Made by a program: the position numbers and the translations under genes. The notes beneath the pieces were generated by a model. That model had not been told where the DNA came from, searched no databases, and saw nothing but the letters and a program-made list of their open reading frames with translations. Source: Aliivibrio sifiae (lineage in GTDB: Bacteria; Pseudomonadota; Gammaproteobacteria; Enterobacterales; Vibrionaceae). Taken from it: a DNA stretch of 64,000 nt. The stretch is from NCBI RefSeq assembly GCF_002954705.1, contig NZ_MSCO01000002.1, positions 928,033 through 992,032 of the forward strand, written 5' to 3'. Of this stretch, positions 47,062 through 54,858 are shown piece after piece. Within the stretch, counting starts at the first letter, position 1, and each line of letters opens with the position of its first letter.

Positions 47062-48902
47062 TTGAATGGTATCTCGATATTTTTTACGGGGAAAGTGAGG
47101 CACGATATGACCTTACTTTACCTCAAGAAAGTCGAATAAGTATCCGAGAGACCAGTAATATCAGATTTTCTGTATCAGTTGAAGAGACTGAGTTTCATAA
47201 TTTTGGTACTCCTTACCTTGTGATTTCGGATATACCTGTTGAGATGAAATTCAGCCATGACAATGATGGGTATCGAGTATTTGAATCTATTGATCCTATA
47301 ATGTCTCACTCTTCTCGTTATTTTTATAACTTCTTTGGAGAGAGTGAAATCAGTTTATATTTTGACCTGCGTACATCTAGTGCATTCTCTAGTCATACAG
47401 TAAACATCTTAGCAAGGCGAGCTAACGCTGAACTAGCAAGCGAGATGTTAGAACATATAACGTCAAAGCTAGATGATGCTATATCTATCTGCTTCTCTAG
47501 AAGTAAAGTCCCTGTAGGATTCGATGATTCTCAGACTTTTAACTTTAGCCGTTTAGACATCATTCAAAACGCTATTACATATCTATCTGAATCCTTACCT
47601 ACATTTTTACGAGAGCATAAATATACTTGGAAGCCTAAGATGGAGATGACTGAGCGAGGACAACCTACAGGTCCAGATTCTGTTCATTGGGTATTAAATA
47701 ACCTAGACAAACTCTCACCTGCGAGTGTTGATGATGCAAATTTAGTATATAACAACAGAGGTTATCGCCTTGATATGTTACCAAAGGAAAGTATTGTAAA
47801 GGAACAAAATGTATATGAAAATCAGGTAATTCATACTTTCTTACATAATATGATTCTGTTGCTTATCGATATTAAAGAGCAATATAGCATTGAAAGTTTA
47901 GTTCACGGTAACGATGTTGTAGATCTAGAGTATGTGCGATTTGATCATACAATGAGTAAGTTCACCCAACTAGCTCTAGCTCATAAGGTTAATCAAATTG
48001 ACTCTTTAATGGTGGCAATTGAACAACTCAAAAGAGTTTTTAAATCTAAGCTTCCAGCTAGTCTTGTCCCTGGAATCCAGCCAAGAGTTACATCATATGT
48101 AGCTAAACACCTTCACTATAGAAACACCTTTCTACTAATAGATAAGTGCTATAAAGCACCATCTCCTAGTTTTGAAGGTGCAAGTTTACTCTTGGGCCTA
48201 AAAAACTTATCTATCGTATATGAAACATCCTCATTGTTACTGCTTCATGAGTCTATTAAACGATGTTTTGCCGTTAAATTAGATGAAATGTCTTATAGAG
48301 AACACTCTGAGTTTCATCCATTTGGCGGTGTTCACAAAATACGTCCTCAAGGAAAAGTAAATAACTATTTCAGGTTTGATAGTGAATTATTTACGGTAGA
48401 GTTATTTTATGAGCCTAAAATTTATCCATTTTCAAAAAATAGCTCCGAAGGTGATCTTGTTGATACGAGTTATTCAAGAAGAAACAAATACGGTTTGCAT
48501 CATTTCTGTCCTGATTTTGTTCTTAAAATTAAGTCACAAGAGTGGACAAAACCTGCAACAATCATTTTGGATTCTAAATATAAAGATGCATCAACAATTC
48601 AGCAATACGATATCAATACTCTAACTCAAAAGTATCTTTTAAATATTCACCAAGTAAATTCAAATGGTCGTTTAGGTGTTTCAGCAGTAAATTTATTACT
48701 TTTGTTATTCCCACACTCACGAAACGGAAACGTAGTCAGGACAGTAGCTCGCCAGCATTGTCTTGATGGCGAATATCCATTATTACCCCAATCTAGTGCA
48801 ATACTGGTTAAACCTACAGAAGCTGAACTATTAGATGACCATCTATCTTCTTTCATTGAAGTTATGAATGAAGACGCAAAAATAGTAGTGGCTAATTTAT
48901 AG
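47058..48902 (+). CDS. McrC-like DUF2357 protein with PD-(D/E)XK nuclease (defence cassette, component 2)
   Basis: A 614-residue protein. The central region (VHWVLNNLDKLSPAS; YENQVIHTFLHNMI) fits DUF2357. The C-terminal domain has a PD-(D/E)XK nuclease core: HHFCPDFVLKI near residue 485 supplies the first aspartate and TIILDSKYKDAS near residue 504 the D-x-K. This is the arrangement of McrC and its relatives. It overlaps the AAA+ gene by 4 bp, so both are made from one mRNA. Inferred role: the ATPase loads or translocates and this subunit cuts invading, possibly modified, DNA or RNA. Target not readable. Confidence 0.86.
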   Translation: MIEWYLDIFYGESEARYDLTLPQESRISIRETSNIRFSVSVEETEFHNFGTPYLVISDIPVEMKFSHDNDGYRVFESIDPIMSHSSRYFYNFFGESEISLYFDLRTSSAFSSHTVNILARRANAELASEMLEHITSKLDDAISICFSRSKVPVGFDDSQTFNFSRLDIIQNAITYLSESLPTFLREHKYTWKPKMEMTERGQPTGPDSVHWVLNNLDKLSPASVDDANLVYNNRGYRLDMLPKESIVKEQNVYENQVIHTFLHNMILLLIDIKEQYSIESLVHGNDVVDLEYVRFDHTMSKFTQLALAHKVNQIDSLMVAIEQLKRVFKSKLPASLVPGIQPRVTSYVAKHLHYRNTFLLIDKCYKAPSPSFEGASLLLGLKNLSIVYETSSLLLLHESIKRCFAVKLDEMSYREHSEFHPFGGVHKIRPQGKVNNYFRFDSELFTVELFYEPKIYPFSKNSSEGDLVDTSYSRRNKYGLHHFCPDFVLKIKSQEWTKPATIILDSKYKDASTIQQYDINTLTQKYLLNIHQVNSNGRLGVSAVNLLLLLFPHSRNGNVVRTVARQHCLDGEYPLLPQSSAILVKPTEAELLDDHLSSFIEVMNEDAKIVVANL

Positions 48903-49252
48903 AATTAAAATTGTTTGCTATTTCTAGTCAAAGCGTTTGTATTGCTTGTTCTAAGTATTGAGAGATAATAGGCGTTTGTTAGTAACGTTTGTTCCGAACA
49001 AACATTACTAACAAACAAACTTACTGAACATTGACCGATGCATCCTCAAACATATAATACAAACAATCTTGAAAAACACCGATTACCCTTAATTTACCCC
49101 TAAACCCGCAAACATCAGATAAATAATCGGATTTCCTTGACGATTAACCATTTTATCGCTATTAATATGTACCAGACATACGGTTAAATTGATTTTTGAG
49201 AAAAACAGATAACCCATTGTAATTACAGCACTTTTGATTGATAGGTGTAGCA
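48903..49252. other. Right-end spacer of the island with a 43-bp palindrome
   Basis: About 350 bp without a gene between the defence cassette and attR. It contains a long palindrome at 48974-49016. Further right are short TTACCC repeats (around 49084-49104) and AT-rich DNA that could hold integrase arm sites or a promoter reading out of the island. No terminator with a clear T tract follows the DUF2357 gene. Confidence 0.6.
48974..49016. repeat. 43-bp near-perfect palindrome
   Basis: Two 21-bp arms (48974-48994 and 48996-49016) around one central base, with a single mismatch. Each arm repeats the word GTTTGTT internally. The outer end read on the minus strand is CTAACAAACGCC, which resembles the start of Vibrio integron attC (VCR-type) sites. 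It is followed by AAACTTACTG, not a T tract, so a plain terminator is unlikely. Confidence 0.85.
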
Positions 49253-49275
49253 TTCAAATCCCTATCCCTCCACCA
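49253..49275 (+). repeat. attR of the tRNA-Ser island, 23 bp
   Basis: Exact copy of the tRNA-Ser 3' end at 42727-42749, marking the right boundary of a 6.5-kb island. Confidence 0.9.
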
Positions 49276-49281
49276 CTTTTC

Positions 49282-49306
49282 AAAATTCAGATAGAATCTG
49301 AGTTTT
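49282..49306 (+). terminator. Hairpin that probably followed tRNA-Ser before integration
   Basis: AAAATTCAGAT-AGA-ATCTGAGTTTT, an 11-bp stem with one G-T pair. In the empty site it would lie about 6 bp after the tRNA-Ser CCA end, between it and the tRNA-Asp-like sequence. Confidence 0.55.
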
Positions 49307-49314
49307 AAAAAATT

Positions 49315-49424
49315 GGAGTGGTAGTTCAGTTGATTAGACTCTTTATTGGGGAGTTAAGCGGCCTGACACGCCGAGGGACGTGCTGCTCTCAAGGTGGAGA
49401 TAGAAAGTCCCGCCCGCTCCACCA
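49315..49424 (+). pseudogene. Degenerate tRNA-Asp-like sequence
   Basis: A 110-base sequence that starts and ends like tRNA-Asp. The 5' part GGAGTGGTAGTTCAGTTGATTAGA matches the acceptor and D arm. The end CCCGCTCC-A-CCA closes a seven-pair acceptor stem (one G-T). In between, CGGC-CTGACAC-GCCG is a four-pair anticodon stem with anticodon GAC instead of GTC. There are about 33 extra bases: one block before the anticodon stem and one inside the T arm, where GGGAC and GTCCC still pair. It cannot fold as a normal tRNA. Either a decayed tRNA or a tRNA-derived RNA. Confidence 0.7.
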
Positions 49425-49432
49425 ACACAACG

Positions 49433-49462
49433 AAGCCTTGTCAGAAATGACGAGGCTTTTTT
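49433..49462 (+). terminator. Rho-independent terminator after the tRNA-Asp-like sequence
   Basis: AAGCCTTGTCA-GAAA-TGACGAGGCTTTTTT; 11-bp stem with a GAAA loop and six Ts, 8 bp after the CCA end. Confidence 0.9.
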
Positions 49463-49653
49463 GTATCTGTTGAATATAGAAATAATTACTTTTTGAAAAT
49501 TCGATAGCGTTTGGGCTTTAATAATTAGAGTGATAATGTTTATTAGGCCTTTCTTCTTATTTTTGATCCAGCCTCTCTATTTCTATGTCATAGGTTTATT
49601 TGTTTCCAGCAAAAAGATAACATGAGGTTATGGTTTATGAGCTAGGATACGTA

Positions 49654-50886
49654 ATGGATAAAGTTCACGTCGACTCAACTTATGGTGTGGTCATACATCG
49701 TAATTTTTCTCCCCTTTATGTCGATGAAAAATATGCGCAGATGTTTGGTTTTCAATCTACAGAAGAAGTCATGAATCTTAGTTCATTATTTGACATTATT
49801 GATCCTAAGTTTCACAACTCAGCATTACATGTTTACAACGCTGTAATTCAGGGGAAAGAGCCTCCGAAAGTTCGATCTTATGTTAATCAAAATAAACATG
49901 GTAAGCTTTTCTCTGTTCTTACTGTTGAACATGTCGTTGATTGGGAAGGAGAACCCGCACTTCAAATTACCGTTATTGATATGTCACAAATCGATCGTGC
50001 AAATCAACAAATTATCGAACAAGAACAACGCTATAAAGATCTTATCTGGAATTCATTACAAGGTATTATTGTCCATCGTAATTTTAAACCATTAATGGTA
50101 AATCCTTCATTTGCAAAAATAATTAAAGCAAAATCAGTCGATGAAGTCATGTCTCTGGATTCCTTTCTATGCGTTGTTCCGGAATACAATAGAGAAAATG
50201 CGAAGAATCGCTACCAACAATTGATTTCAGGGGAAGTGAATGCAACGAATTCAATAGTAGAAAACATCACTTTTGATGGTCAACAACGTTACTTCCAACT
50301 TTTTGAAAGTGTCATTAATTGGGATGGTGAGCTTGCAGTTCAAAGCTCAATTATAGATGCGACCGATAAGTACCACCTAGAGCAAAAAATTCAATACCAA
50401 GCCTCTTATGATGATTTAACCGGTCTATTAAATCGGCGCGCCATTATTGAAAAATTACATAAAGAAAGAGCGCCTGAATCATGCCCTTCTGAAGTATGCT
50501 TATTAATCGACATTGATAATTTTAAGTATATTAATGACCACTTTGGCCATAGTGCTGGAGATGAAGTAATAAAACGCTTTTCACAACAATGCAAAGAGGT
50601 CGTTGGCGATTGCGGGTTAATCGCTCGGTGGGGCGGTGAAGAGTTTATTATATTCCTTTTAGAACGAAGCATAGAAGAAGCTAATATTATTGCTCAGACT
50701 ATTCTCCATCGCTGCGAACAAGAATATTACGAATTTTCTGGAACAAAGCACAGCGTAACTGCCAGTATTGGTATCAGCAAATGTTCTCCTGAACATTGCA
50801 ATATTGAACATCTCATTCAAGCTGCCGACAACAATATGTATCAAGCAAAGCAACAAGGTAGAAACCAAATTGTTTTACCTGATTAG
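49654..50886 (+). CDS. PAS-PAS-GGDEF diguanylate cyclase
   Basis: About 410 residues. I prefer the ATG at 49654 (MDKVHVD), with SD AGGA six bases upstream, over the ATG at 49630 whose AGG is only two bases away. Two PAS-like repeats are visible; each has the words VIHRNF/IVHRNF, EVM.L and VDWEGE/INWDGE. The GGDEF domain begins DDLTGLLNRRAI, and the active site is RWGGEEFIIFL near residue 340 of the longer form. It should make cyclic di-GMP in the cytoplasm; no membrane segment or EAL domain is present. The signal sensed by the PAS domains is unknown. Confidence 0.9.
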   Translation: MDKVHVDSTYGVVIHRNFSPLYVDEKYAQMFGFQSTEEVMNLSSLFDIIDPKFHNSALHVYNAVIQGKEPPKVRSYVNQNKHGKLFSVLTVEHVVDWEGEPALQITVIDMSQIDRANQQIIEQEQRYKDLIWNSLQGIIVHRNFKPLMVNPSFAKIIKAKSVDEVMSLDSFLCVVPEYNRENAKNRYQQLISGEVNATNSIVENITFDGQQRYFQLFESVINWDGELAVQSSIIDATDKYHLEQKIQYQASYDDLTGLLNRRAIIEKLHKERAPESCPSEVCLLIDIDNFKYINDHFGHSAGDEVIKRFSQQCKEVVGDCGLIARWGGEEFIIFLLERSIEEANIIAQTILHRCEQEYYEFSGTKHSVTASIGISKCSPEHCNIEHLIQAADNNMYQAKQQGRNQIVLPD

Positions 50887-50906
50887 CCGCACGTATTCCA
50901 TAATAA

Positions 50907-51143
50907 TTAATAAAACTCAATAGCAATACCTATCTCTTGAGATAGTTGCTTTAATTGGGCCTCATCATCTAATTTAAGCGACCATTTCATACCACTACCA
51001 ACGGCACTGATCACGTTTGCTCCACCAATTAAAGTCAGAGCATCAACTTCTGCTTGCATTGTGATCCTCGAATTATTTTTTAAGCGAACAACAATCTCAT
51101 GTTGAGTTGCTATGATATCGCCTTCTGAAAAAGTAATTTTCAT
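50907..51143 (-). CDS. DUF3389 family small protein
   Basis: A 78-residue protein (MKITFSEGDIIATQHEIVVR ... LTLIGGANVISA ... WSLKLDDEAQL). This pattern matches DUF3389, seen mostly in Vibrionaceae. It is probably cytoplasmic and beta-rich. Function unknown. Confidence 0.72.
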   Translation of the reverse strand: MKITFSEGDIIATQHEIVVRLKNNSRITMQAEVDALTLIGGANVISAVGSGMKWSLKLDDEAQLKQLSQEIGIAIEFY

Positions 51144-51368
51144 TCTAATTTTCTTCTTACGTTATTTAATGGCTCCAAATTATACCCTCTTTATCTTCAC
51201 TTCAAAGTAACTATCTCTGTCTTATTTATTTGTCTGAACAATGAATAATTCATAAAATTGAGATTACCTCATCACATTTGTTACATATTCCTACCTTACT
51301 CTTCTTGACTAAAAGAACGACACAAATTATTCTAGCGCACAACTGTACGCTTAAATGGAATCTTTATT

Positions 51369-52496
51369 ATGACCCAAGGATCTAGACCTCCAATTATTTG
51401 GTTAAATGTATTTGTCTTTACATCAAGTTTGTTACTTGCTTTTGTTGCTACCCCTATTTATGCCTACTATCACGGTTTAGGTGGAGAGCATTGGTTATGG
51501 CTTCTATTGGCTTTTAGCTTTTGCAATCTATCCATTACAGCTGGCTATCACCGCTTATGGTCACATAAAGCATATAACGCTCATCCTGCCTTACGATTTA
51601 TTTTTGCTTTAGGTGGTGCTTTTGCCCTGCAAAACAGTGCGCTGCATTGGTCTTCTGATCATAGAGTTCATCATCGCCATGTAGATAATAATGACAAAGA
51701 CCCCTACTCAGCCAAGCGTGGGTTTTGGTTTTCTCATATTGGTTGGATGCTACGTCATTATCAGCCAGCAACTTACAACGATTACGCAAACTGTCGCGAC
51801 CTGCAAAAAGATGCCGTTGTAATGTGGCAACATAAGCATTACGTCTTGCTTGCTCTACTAATGAACTTTGGTATTCCGTTATTATTAGGGGTCATTTATG
51901 GGGATATTATCGGCATGCTGTTAATGGTCGGCGCCGTACGTTTAGTATTAAGCCACCACACAACTTTCTTTATCAACTCACTTGCTCATATTTGGGGTTC
52001 TCAGCCCTATACTGAAAAAAACACCGCGCGTGATAATGGCATTTTAGCTGTATTTACTTTTGGTGAGGGTTACCATAATTATCATCACATTTTTGAAAAT
52101 GATTACCGTAATGGTATTTACTGGTGGCAATATGATCCTACAAAATGGTTTATTAAAAGCTGTTCATGGTTTGGCTTAACCACTAAGTTACGAGTTAGCC
52201 CTCAAGCTAAAATAGAAAAAGCTAAAGCCCTTATGTTACGTAAGAAAGCGGAAGATAAAATTGCATCGCTTCATAATTATCATGCAATTAAAGAACATTT
52301 AGAAGCTGAGTACGATGCGCTGATTGAACGTATGTCAGAGTATTACGACTCGAAAAAACAGCTTCTTGATAATAAGAAAAATGTCTTATCGAAAAAATAT
52401 GAATTGGCAGTTCTTAGTGTTCAACATAAACAAATTAAGCTACAGTTTGAGCAACAAAAAAGAGCATGGGACAACCTTGTTTTACAATACGTTTAA
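51369..52496 (+). CDS. Acyl-CoA/acyl delta-9 fatty acid desaturase with C-terminal helical extension
   Basis: A 375-residue membrane desaturase. The three histidine boxes are HRLWSH, HRVHHRHVD and GEGYHNYHH, which hold the di-iron centre. About four membrane helices are visible. The catalytic part resembles stearoyl-CoA desaturases and ends near residue 275. A further 100 residues (from PQAKIEKAKALMLRKKAEDK) are charged, helical and probably coiled coil. It would introduce double bonds into acyl chains, for example in the cold. A T-rich region precedes the gene, with no clear regulator site. Confidence 0.9.
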   Translation: MTQGSRPPIIWLNVFVFTSSLLLAFVATPIYAYYHGLGGEHWLWLLLAFSFCNLSITAGYHRLWSHKAYNAHPALRFIFALGGAFALQNSALHWSSDHRVHHRHVDNNDKDPYSAKRGFWFSHIGWMLRHYQPATYNDYANCRDLQKDAVVMWQHKHYVLLALLMNFGIPLLLGVIYGDIIGMLLMVGAVRLVLSHHTTFFINSLAHIWGSQPYTEKNTARDNGILAVFTFGEGYHNYHHIFENDYRNGIYWWQYDPTKWFIKSCSWFGLTTKLRVSPQAKIEKAKALMLRKKAEDKIASLHNYHAIKEHLEAEYDALIERMSEYYDSKKQLLDNKKNVLSKKYELAVLSVQHKQIKLQFEQQKRAWDNLVLQYV

Positions 52497-52515
52497 TTTT
52501 GTTTTAACGTAAATA

Positions 52516-52548
52516 AAAAGGGCAGCCAATAATTAGCTGTCCTTTTTT
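52516..52548 (+). terminator. Bidirectional terminator between desaturase and protease genes
   Basis: AAAAGGGCAGC ... GCTGTCCTTTTTT with one G-T pair. Confidence 0.83.
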
Positions 52549-52564
52549 ACGATGTCCAATACCA

Positions 52565-53530
52565 TCAAAGTGATTTTTTACGGTAGATACTAAGCATAAG
52601 TAGCCCAAGCAAACTACCAAAAGCAAATGCACCACCCGAGCTATCACTTAAATCTGTCGCTGTTCTTGTTGCAGATATTTCACCATTCTGCGCTTTACGT
52701 ATCCAATCCGCATATTGACTAACATCGGTAAAAACTGATTGTGCAACCAGTGCTCCATCACCACAAACACTAGGCCCAAAACTAACAATGCCTATTTGTG
52801 TTTTTACACCGTTGTTATCCCAAATTAACGGACCTCCAGAATCCCCCTGACATGTTGCTGTCACTAAATTACTGTCATCAAAAGAGCTTCCTGTTGCGCA
52901 AACCTGCTTAGTTGATGTGGTAAAATTAGTCCATATATCGCATACATCAGGGGGAACGTATGTAACCGTCGCTTGCATCAAATCAACTTGGCTATTTGCT
53001 GCACTTGAATTTAACCGGCCATAGCCGATAATTTTAAAGTCTTCCGCGGGGGGGATTCTATACTCCTGGCCTTGAACTGTAGAGTCACCTAATATTGCAG
53101 CATGTATTGATGTATATGTAGGTAAAGGTTGAGATAATTCAAGCACTGCCACATCATTAAGTAGCGTTGAGTTATTATAGTCACTCGGATAGTAAATATT
53201 TTTTACTGCCACTCTTTGTGCAGCCAGCATTCCTTGCCCATCATTCGCTTCTATGGCAACTTTCATATTCCCAATACGGTAAGAAGCCACGTCATAAACG
53301 CAATGTGCTGCCGTTAAAATATGAGTACTATCTAATACGGAACCACCACAAAATGGATAAATAATCCCCGGTTGACTCTCATACTCAAACATCAGGGACG
53401 CCATAAATGGGTATTCAGCTACATTGACAGAATCCCCTCCGACAATATATGGGGCGATATTAATGTCTTCTGCTTGTAGAGCAAAAGAGCACAATGATAA
53501 TGGTAATACCAAACCAAGAACTGCTTTCAT
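52565..53530 (-). CDS. Secreted trypsin-like serine protease with GlyGly-CTERM anchor
   Basis: A 321-residue S1 protease. I chose the ATG at 53530, preceded by AAGGAATAAAG; an upstream TTG at 53554 would spoil the signal peptide (MKAVLGLVLPLSLCSFALQA). Mature start after IAPYIVGGDSV. The triad is H in LTAAHCV, D in LLNDVAVLEL and S in CQGDSGGPL. The C-terminal DSSGGAFAFGSLLGLLMLSIYRKKSL is a GlyGly-CTERM sorting signal, cut by rhombosortase, so the protein is probably exported by the type II system and held at the surface, like VesB of V. cholerae. Confidence 0.92.
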   Translation of the reverse strand: MKAVLGLVLPLSLCSFALQAEDINIAPYIVGGDSVNVAEYPFMASLMFEYESQPGIIYPFCGGSVLDSTHILTAAHCVYDVASYRIGNMKVAIEANDGQGMLAAQRVAVKNIYYPSDYNNSTLLNDVAVLELSQPLPTYTSIHAAILGDSTVQGQEYRIPPAEDFKIIGYGRLNSSAANSQVDLMQATVTYVPPDVCDIWTNFTTSTKQVCATGSSFDDSNLVTATCQGDSGGPLIWDNNGVKTQIGIVSFGPSVCGDGALVAQSVFTDVSQYADWIRKAQNGEISATRTATDLSDSSGGAFAFGSLLGLLMLSIYRKKSL

Positions 53531-53737
53531 CTTTATTCCTTGATACGCAGACAATATATGTTAATAATATACCAATAAGTTGTTTTAATTTTAGCTTATG
53601 TTTGTTGTTTTATCATCTTCAGTAACACTTTACGTTGCAGTTAACATATTTCAATGTCCTTACATAAATCAGACACTTTATAGCGATATTTAAAGTACAA
53701 CTAAGCTAACCAAAATAAATAATGAGTAGGAAATACG

Positions 53738-54751
53738 ATGGAAAGAGTCTTCTTTTTTGATTTACTAAGATGCATTGCCGCAGTAGCGGTAGTTGCCATT
53801 CATGTACTTGCCCCCTATAGAAATGAACTTAACATAATTCCGTTTGAGCAATGGGCAACCGCAGTATCAGTAAATAGTTTAAGTCGCTGGGCCGTACCAG
53901 TGTTCATTATGATTACTGGTGCACTGATGCTAAGCGATAAACGAGAATTTAATGCACCTTATTATGTAAAAAAACGGTTAGGGAAAGTACTCGTACCTTT
54001 TCTTTTTTGGTCCGTATTCTATGCCTTACTATCAGGGTTAACCGCTCAAGGGTATAATTTTGAATCAGCAAAAAGCGTTCTTATCGACCTTCCTTTTGAA
54101 TATACCTATTACCATTTAGGGTTCTTTTATTATTTTATTCCCCTCTATATTGTTATTCCTTTCTTGCGAGTAATCGTGCAAAAACTGGATAACACAGCAT
54201 TATTTTCCATTATTGGGATATGGTTGCTAACAACCTGTTTCTTCTTAGCTAAATTTGAAGGTCCATGGAGTACTGAGATCTGGCTATACAGTGGCTACTT
54301 ATTATTAGGTTATGCTCTATACCAACGAATAGAATTAAACAAAAAGAACACCATAATCGCACTTATTATTGGACTTACCGCCCTAGCAACGACCACTTAT
54401 ATGGTGATCAGCCAAAGTGTATTACTGGATGAATATACCGTAGGTAAATGGCTATCTTACAAAACCATTAATACCGTTGCTGCCGCTGGTATGCTGTTCT
54501 TTGTATGCCGTTACTATGGTGAATCACTGTCTGATAAATCCCGCACCATTGTTGGTTTTATTAGTACCTATAGCCTAGGCATTTACTTACTTCACCCATT
54601 ATTCTTATGGCCTATGAAAAACTTTGAATGGTATGCAGGCCATAATCCAATGTGGGTCATTCCTGTTTGGGTTGTTCTAAGTGGTGCAGGCGCACTTGGT
54701 TTGAGCTGGCTGCTGTCTAAATCCCCAAAAACGGCATGGCTTGTACCTTAA
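53738..54751 (+). CDS. Acyltransferase 3 family membrane protein (WecH/OafA-like)
   Basis: A 337-residue integral membrane protein with about ten helices. The family start is FFDLLRCIAAVAVVAIHVLA, with the catalytic-type histidine in AIHV and an arginine in FDLLR; WAVPVFIMITGALML and GIYLLHPLFL also match. Such proteins acetylate or otherwise acylate cell-surface sugars using cytoplasmic acyl donors. No polysaccharide genes are next to it. Confidence 0.88.
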   Translation: MERVFFFDLLRCIAAVAVVAIHVLAPYRNELNIIPFEQWATAVSVNSLSRWAVPVFIMITGALMLSDKREFNAPYYVKKRLGKVLVPFLFWSVFYALLSGLTAQGYNFESAKSVLIDLPFEYTYYHLGFFYYFIPLYIVIPFLRVIVQKLDNTALFSIIGIWLLTTCFFLAKFEGPWSTEIWLYSGYLLLGYALYQRIELNKKNTIIALIIGLTALATTTYMVISQSVLLDEYTVGKWLSYKTINTVAAAGMLFFVCRYYGESLSDKSRTIVGFISTYSLGIYLLHPLFLWPMKNFEWYAGHNPMWVIPVWVVLSGAGALGLSWLLSKSPKTAWLVP

Positions 54752-54758
54752 TTTTTCT

Positions 54759-54784
54759 GGCTGCGATAATCAATTATCGCAGCC
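54759..54784 (+). terminator. Terminator hairpin of the acyltransferase gene
   Basis: GGCTGCGATAAT-CA-ATTATCGCAGCC followed by ATTTGTT; strong stem, weak T tract. Confidence 0.7.
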
Positions 54785-54858
54785 ATTTGTTCACTTTATT
54801 ATTTTCAAGCCCACCGATAAAAAATAATGCCAATATAATTACTAAAATTGGTATAACT

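Noticed and set aside
49080-49110. TTACCC repeats as a replication origin or iteron set
   Set aside because: Only two or three short, uneven repeats in AT-rich DNA. They are better read as possible integrase arm sites, and even that is weak.
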